Positions 58,550-64,000 of a DNA stretch of 64,000 nt are shown piece after piece. The notes under the pieces are model-generated. The model did no database searches and was not told where the DNA came from. It was given only the letters and a program-made list of their open reading frames with translations. This DNA is from Torreya grandis (lineage: Eukaryota > Streptophyta > Pinopsida > Cupressales > Taxaceae). The position numbers and the translations under genes are program-made. Numbering within the stretch: position 1 is the stretch's first letter; every line of letters starts with the position of its first letter. The DNA lies in NCBI GenBank assembly GCA_037957365.1, contig JARHVA010004904.1:248001-312000 (forward strand), written 5' to 3'.

Positions 58550-60510
58550 TGTTGGGTGAATATTTTGTCACCAATTAACTGATGGGAAAAATAGGTGTTT
58601 CCACCACAACATAGGGAGATTTATCAGTCAAATGTGTAGGTCAACCACATCAAAAGGGGACAAATCTCTCCTCTCATCAAGGGGAGGTTCCCTATAAATA
58701 TGAGGTGCTATATATATATATTAATATATTATAAATAAGCTAAAAATAACACTCAGGGTAGGATAACACCATCCATATCTCTTTTTTTAGAGATGATGTT
58801 CATAGACATAGGAGAATTTTGGTGAAAACACTGAAGACACTTCTCTTCTTTCAGAAGTGGTTTGCAGCAAACAACAAGAATTCTTTCTGGAAAGTAACTA
58901 TAACAGGGCACAATAACCAGTAGAATGAGGTGTAGCACAAAGTCTCCACCTTAACTGCTAAAGAGTGAAATATGAAGGACAATGGGGGCACAAAGTCATC
59001 CCAAGATCCTTTAAATAGAAATAGAAAAACAAACAAGCTAAAGACAATTGTGGTAGCACAAAGTCTCTCCACAATCAGCTTTAGGACACCTTCCTGATTA
59101 CTTCCACTAGTTTTGCTTGTTAAATTAAATGGACAAGAATGAATTTAAGAAATAGACATAAGAAAAATTTCCTAAATAACACAAGATATTCTAGCACAAA
59201 GTTTGAAAGGTCACTTTTTTTCTCATTCAACTAAAGAAATGTGATTAACAATCTGAGCTCAAAGTCTCAAGAAATGCCTTTTAATTTGGGCAAAGTTTTG
59301 CTTTTATAACAGAGAGATCTCTCCTACATAAAATAAGAGATTATAATATATAACATTCCAAGAAAGACTTAGGTGCTTTGTTTCATGGAATGGCCTATGC
59401 GCATTCAATGCCTTGAATGCATTTTCAATTTTGTCAAGGGGCCATGCTAGAACAGGGCATCGGCCTTAACTTTGGCATGTCAATTCATCTCAAATGTCCC
59501 ATCCAAAGTATGGGATGCTTGGTCCTCTTATTGATATTTGTGTAGTTATCCACTTCACCTTTACTCAATCTAGAAAAATAGGTCATAGTATTGAGTGCTT
59601 GTGCTCTCTGATGTCCACCTAGTGGACTATTTCACCTACTAGAAATAACTCCTACACATATATTTCTAGTCTTTATGCATCGCTCCCTCTTTCCTCACCA
59701 TGTCTTATCCTTCCTTTGCAATTTGAGCTCTCAGGTTCTCTTCTCACTTTTTGCTGGCTCCTTCAGCTTCTTTTTTGGCCGATCACTGAGTTTATTTTTA
59801 GGTTCGTGCCATATTTGAAAAACAACAAATATTTTATTACCCTAAATTTGACATCCACAGGGATGTCACTGGTCACTGGTTGTTTGAACCACTTTGAACC
59901 TTGAACCTTTTAGTTCAAGGTTCAATAGTTCAATGGTTCATTCTTTTCTCTTCAAATCCTTTGTTCTTCTAAGTCTCTCACACTTTATTGAACTCATTGA
60001 ACCTTGAACTTTGAACTCTTTTGGTTCAAGGTTCAACGGTTCAATCTTTCTTGTTCGAAGTCTTCTTTCATTTAAGTCCTTTAAATCCATTTGAACTTTT
60101 CAAAGTGGTTGAACTTTGAGCTTGCCAAAGTCTTCAAACTTGTTGAAGCACTTAACTCTTTTTGAACATTTGAACTCATTGAACCTTTGAACCTTGTTGA
60201 AGTGGGGTTCAATGGTTCAATGGTTCATTCCATTTGTTTGAAGCCTACTGATGGACCTTTTGGTTAAACCTTGATGTTGAACCAACCTTCAAATTGCCTA
60301 AGTGTTTGGAAGTTGTTCCTTTATGAGAGTCTACCTATTGAAGTTATTGAACCCATTGAACCTATAAGTCCCTTGACTAAAAATGCTTGAATAATTGAAG
60401 AAATTGAGCACTCAAAACATTTTTTGAGAAGGGAAGAGAGAATTTGGCCTATAAGACCAAAATAGTTGATATGTTGTCCCAAAAATAAGTGACGGATTTT
60501 AGGAACAACA
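58550..60510 (-). repeat. 5' LTR of A (genomic right)
   Basis: TGTTGGGTGAA...GGAACAACA, 1961 bp, with terminal TGTTG/CAACA inverted repeats intact. Colinear with 52741-54772. The frames at 58753-58938, 58851-59072, 59716-59904 and 60321-60563 are unsupported. Confidence 0.92.
59885..60366. repeat. TTGAACC/GGTTCAA-rich array in the right LTR of A
   Basis: Same array as 54130-54625, with small differences in copy number of the GGTTCAAT unit. Confidence 0.85.
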
Positions 60511-60515
60511 CACTC

Positions 60516-62088
60516 CTTGGAATGAACTTCCAGAGTAGGCCAGATTATTTCCATTCTAAACAAACCTAGTTTAAGACCAGTGTGTAGGCCTAGAGAGAAG
60601 AATGGTAATCTACTACTAATCTAAACCTAGGTTCTTGACAAAAATGGAGGGAGAAGGTAAGAAATACTTAAACATAAAAGGTGATGCACCTATAATAGAG
60701 AAAGCACTCCTACTACTGTAAACATAATGCTAACCTTTGATAATAAGATGGTATCACATAATTTATGCCAAGTCACTCCAAATTCATAAGTATTTCACAT
60801 AGAGATGTGGAAACGCAATGTCACACTAAGAGGGACAAAAAATGATCCACAAAAAACATCAACACAAACCTCAATGCACACAGGATATGACATGTAAGTG
60901 AGCTTCAAATTTGATGGGGAGGTTTAGGGAATGGATGATAGAGAGAGGGGAAAACATTACCTAAAGTTAAATATCAACAAACATGAACAACACACAACTC
61001 ATCAGAATAATAAAAAGAGGTGAACTTAATTCTCATTAATCTAAAATATTTAAGAAATACAAGTGCTCATGGAGGGCAAATATCAATAACTTAAGGTTGA
61101 TAAAATGCATCGACCCTTTTTACAATGAAGAACCAAGATTTTATAGTGAATTAAGCTTGTTTTATAATAAATACACCACTTGGGTAGTAGATGTAGCATT
61201 TAATTCTCTTGTGGTGTCATGCTACTAATTTATAAATTTTGGTAGGCTGATTGGATCTAGAGATGGTGAAAAGGTCCTCTTGGGATACATGTGTACAGGG
61301 GGATATAAAATATTTTTGACAAGGTTAAAGGGTGGTGTGAATCCACATCTCAATGAATAATAACCAATTATGCCTTTAATCACTCTAACAATGCTTCAAA
61401 CTCTATTTAACTACCTCTAATAACCTTCATTATATCCAACCACTACTTGACATGTGGCACTTTTTGATTGATCCTGAATGTGGCACTACAAGAGTGACAT
61501 GTGTTGTCTTGATGGGCTCTTAAAAGAGTATTTTGGGTATTTTGGATGGAAGTAACATAGTCATGACATGTGGAGTGATAGCATTCATCCTAGGTGAGAT
61601 TATAACTTCTTTGTGTCAAGAAAGCATTGGACTACCATGTGACAATGATAGAAGAAATATTTACACCCTATGAAATAGAAGGGCATAGATGTAGGATCCT
61701 ATGCATGAACACAAGACTATATTGGATGGGTATGGGGATATCCTTGAATAACATTATGCATAAAGGCTAAATGTATTCAATATGTTATTCCTAATTTGTG
61801 ATAGCTCCTTACATGCTTCTTCTACTTGGCCATTTAGAACCTGAGCCTTGTATTTTTGAGCTTATGCACCATAGAAACTTACATGCATGTGTGCATTAAA
61901 ATATGTATGTAGGTGTGACTCATCCTTATAATACTATACATACTTGTGCTTCTATCTTAAGCTTAGGGGTAGGTGGGAAACACCTGCACACATTATACTT
62001 AGAATGCTTGGGCCTTCATAGGTGCATTCTCTCTTTGCAAGCCTTGGGAGGCCTTGTACCAATTAGGGGATGACTTAGGAAGTCAAAA
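60516..62088 (-). repeat. 5' LTR of B, right fragment
   Basis: Continues 52650-52740 after removal of A and matches 48741-50335. It ends AGTCAAAA where the left copy has AATCAACA. The next five bases are CCTAT, the B target duplication. Confidence 0.9.
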
Positions 62089-62093
62089 CCTAT
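62089..62093. repeat. Target site duplication of B, right copy (CCTAT)
   Basis: Identical to 48645-48649. Confidence 0.85.
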
Positions 62094-62720
62094 GAATAAT
62101 AATTGGAAGAGAATTTTAGTATTACCTAGTTATCATAGGCCCATTTAGTAAATTTAAAATATGAGAAATAAAGACCATTATCACATACCAATGTAGTAGG
62201 CATACCAAAACTGGTGATGATGCATTCTTCTATAAATTTGATTACCACATAGGTTGTACTATTCTTGCATGATTCAGCTTCCATATAATGGGTATAGTAA
62301 TCAGTTGAAATAAGGATGAACTTGTGTCCTATGGAGGAATTAGAATTGATAGAGCTTAAGAAGTCTAATCACCATTTTATGAATGGTTGAAACTCAATGA
62401 TTGGTTGTAATGGCATGGAAAGAGTACATTCTCTATGTGTAGTAACTTGGAAAGTATGACAACATTGGATGTGAGCATGAGCATATTTAAAAACATGTAG
62501 CTATTAATACCATACCCTAAATATTTTATCAACTATAGTACTCCCTGGTCTATGTTGAGTTCTATATTTTCCATGGAAATCACTTAGTACTCCAACAGAT
62601 TCTTGATTGTTTAGGTATCTAAGATATATGCCTTCATAATTTATTATATATATATCATGCCCGATTTGATCATTAAGTTATTACTTTTCAGGTGTAATCC
62701 TCTCTTCTAAGTTTAGTTCA
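62094..62720 (-). pseudogene. Element C integrase, N-terminal and core part
   Basis: Minus strand: PLQPIIEFQPFIKW then LDFLSSINSNSSIGHKFILI (first catalytic Asp in LDF), STDYYTHYMEAESC, VIKFIEECIITSFGMPTTLV, CDNGLYFSYFKFTKWAYDN (second Asp in CDNG), then VILKFSSNYYS and the break at 62094. The expected next residues QGNG..EST are at 48649. The zinc-binding N-terminus is decayed. Stops and frameshifts present. Confidence 0.85.
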
Positions 62721-62899
62721 TGTGATTTAGACACTCATTATTAAGAAAATAATAGATTACACCTTGGTACTAGTCTTCATTAGTAATGTTTTTCACTATG
62801 TACTATTATAAACCTATATGTGGGTCTACTTCAGCCATAACCTTACTAATTCCTTGACCTCTTATATTTCTCATTGAATAGATTTCTAAGTCAAATTAT

Positions 62900-63330
62900 T
62901 AAATAATGGTCATCTATTTACCCCTTTTCTCACCCAACTTATTTTGCATCAACATAGCCTTTACTACTAGGTCAAGCACCACTACAAACACCTTATTTTG
63001 GAGAACATAGTGCATGAACATTTTGACAATTTCAATCAAGTCAAAGGCTTTTTTGTCTATAGTTTAATACCTTAGTTTAGCATTATATAGAGGAGAGTTA
63101 ATTAATGATATAGGTCTCTCATCTCTAAATTTTTGTGTTCAGATGGTTGTACTTGAGTGTTTTAATGTGAATGAGTAGATGTAGAAGGGTTACGCATAGT
63201 CAAGATTGATTAGCACTAGTGTATTTACAATTGATTTCTTGATCTAAATAAAATATGCTTGTGTTTCATCCTTAAATTTAATTTTAACATCCTTATTCAA
63301 CATATTATTTAGTGGTCAACCTATCTCTAT
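62900..63330 (-). pseudogene. Element C RNase H
   Basis: Minus strand: PFYIYSFTLKHSSTTI, ERPISLINSPLYNAKLRY, TIDKKAFDLIEIVKMFMHYV, LQNKVFVVVLDLVVKAMLMQ, NKLGEKRGK, FDLEIYSMRNIRGQGISKVM. Typical gypsy RNase H following RT, with the HYV/HYIL block and the GQG.SK.MAE end. Confidence 0.82.
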
Positions 63331-64000
63331 AATTTTTTAAATGAACTTCCTGACGAAGTCAATCTTGCTGAAGAATGACTTTAGCTCTTTTTTACTACCA
63401 AGCAATGGAATTTTCAGAATTGCCTCCACTCTCTTTGGGTATATGGAAATATCTAATTCTAAGATGATATGGCCTAGAAACTTACCTTTTATCACCCCAA
63501 AGATGTACTTCTTTGGGTTCAAGGAGATTCCATGATCCATACACCTCTAAAAGACTACTCTTAAATCTCTGATATGGTCTTTTCTATTCTTATAAAAGAT
63601 AGTTAGATCATCCATGTAAATGACTATAAATTTACCAATGAGATCATTAAATGTAATATCCATGGCATGTTGAAAGGTGGCACCCACACTGATCAAGTTA
63701 AATGGCATCCTTTTGTATGTGAATGCACCCCAACTTTTGGTAAACATTATCTTAATATGGTCCTCATAATTGATCACTAACTGATTATACCTTAAGTATC
63801 CATATAGGAATGACATCATTTGAGATCTATTCACTATCTGTAAAATTTCATCTAGTGAAGGAAATGGGTAATTATCATTTTTCAACGATTTTTTCAAGTT
63901 ACAAAAGTTAACACATAGCCTTATCTCTCTTCTTTTCTTTCTAACTTGCACCATATTAGCCACCCATGTGGAGTGCCTTATAAGGAAGACTATCCTTTCT
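63331..64000 (-). pseudogene. Element C reverse transcriptase (runs off the window)
   Basis: Minus strand from the window edge: IVFLIRHSTWVANMVQVRKK, REIRLCVNFCNLKKSLKNDN, YPFPSLDEILQIVN, WGAFTYKRMPFNLISVGATF, then the catalytic FIVIYMDDLTIF with YMDD intact (near 63610). Further on come RDLRVVF, HGISLNPKKYIFGVIKGKFL and IYPKRVEAILKIPL. It is better preserved than the RT of G or E: 138 codons (63963-63547) and 67 codons (63540-63337) are open, split by one stop. The RT lineage differs from E (RH..WV.N.V.VRKK opening). The plus frame 63341-63535 is a shadow. Confidence 0.9.

Larger units (their letters stand above)
52741..60510 (-). mobile_element. Element A: internally deleted gypsy element
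   Basis: The element is 7770 bp, flanked by CACTC on both sides (52736-52740 and 60511-60515). LTRs are 52741-54772 and 58550-60510. In minus orientation the internal 3.8 kb reads primer-binding site, gag, protease, second-type RNase H, integrase C-terminus. RT, the first RNase H and the integrase core are missing, so A is a deletion derivative that needed help to move. It lies in the right LTR of B and is the youngest insertion of this nest. Confidence 0.92.
48650..62088 (-). mobile_element. Element B: gypsy-type, non-autonomous, host of A
   Basis: LTRs at 48650-50335 and 52650-62088 (the latter split by element A) enclose a 2.3-kb internal region. The primer-binding site lies on the minus strand next to the right LTR, so transcription runs right to left. 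The internal region has one long acidic broken ORF and no RT, protease or integrase that I can recognise. The duplication CCTAT flanks it. Without A the element is about 5.7 kb. It sits in the integrase gene of element C. Confidence 0.88.

Noticed and set aside
58670..58715. CTATAAATA on the plus strand in both LTRs of A as a promoter
   Set aside because: The element is transcribed on the minus strand, so a plus-strand TATA would be antisense; AT-rich context makes it weak evidence.

Overview
The window is plant nuclear DNA made almost wholly of old, nested Ty3/gypsy LTR retrotransposons. I see no intact host gene, no tRNA or rRNA gene and no CRISPR array. The AT-rich composition, the very large elements and coding frames broken mostly by TAG/TGA/TAA at expected Gln, Trp and Arg positions suggest a large, heavily methylated plant genome. 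A gymnosperm or other large-genome land plant fits, but the species is not determined.

Layout. (1) 1-2840: a reverse transcriptase (RT) scrap, unassigned DNA, then the last ORF of an element here called F-prime, whose 3' LTR is 2841-7806. (2) 7812-9004 and 22227-26090: two halves of an older minus-strand gypsy element, G (gag, protease, RT, RNase H, start of integrase), split by element F. (3) 9005-22226: element F, plus strand, with LTRs of about 4.9 kb, gag, protease and an acidic third ORF but no RT or integrase. F-prime and F are the same family and both sit in G. (4) 26091-43780: element E, plus strand, 17.7 kb, flanked by the 5-bp duplication TAGTT. It carries gag, protease, RT, two RNase H domains and integrase in Tat/Ogre order. 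In a 4.7-kb 3' region it also has an antisense ORF with a plant mobile domain (PMD). (5) 43786-48079: non-coding DNA, probably the 5' part of G and/or the 3' end of C. (6) 48080-64000: a three-level nest, all minus strand. Element A (52741-60510, duplication CACTC) lies in the right LTR of element B (48650-62088, duplication CCTAT). B lies inside the integrase of element C (48080-48649 plus 62094-64000).

How the parts relate. C, G and E have or had full gag-pol and could have been autonomous. F, F-prime, A and B lack RT and/or integrase and would have needed proteins from relatives. B, E and F share one type of primer-binding site and A uses another. Insertion order is clear from the nesting: C before B before A, and G before F, F-prime and (by inference) E. 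Every coding region is a pseudogene.

The most unusual signals are the antisense PMD ORF of E, which stays in one frame for about 1.6 kb; short degenerate motifs dispersed through the LTRs and untranslated regions of E and of F; duplicated primer-binding sites in the leaders of A and F; and the fusion of protease directly to the second RNase H in A.
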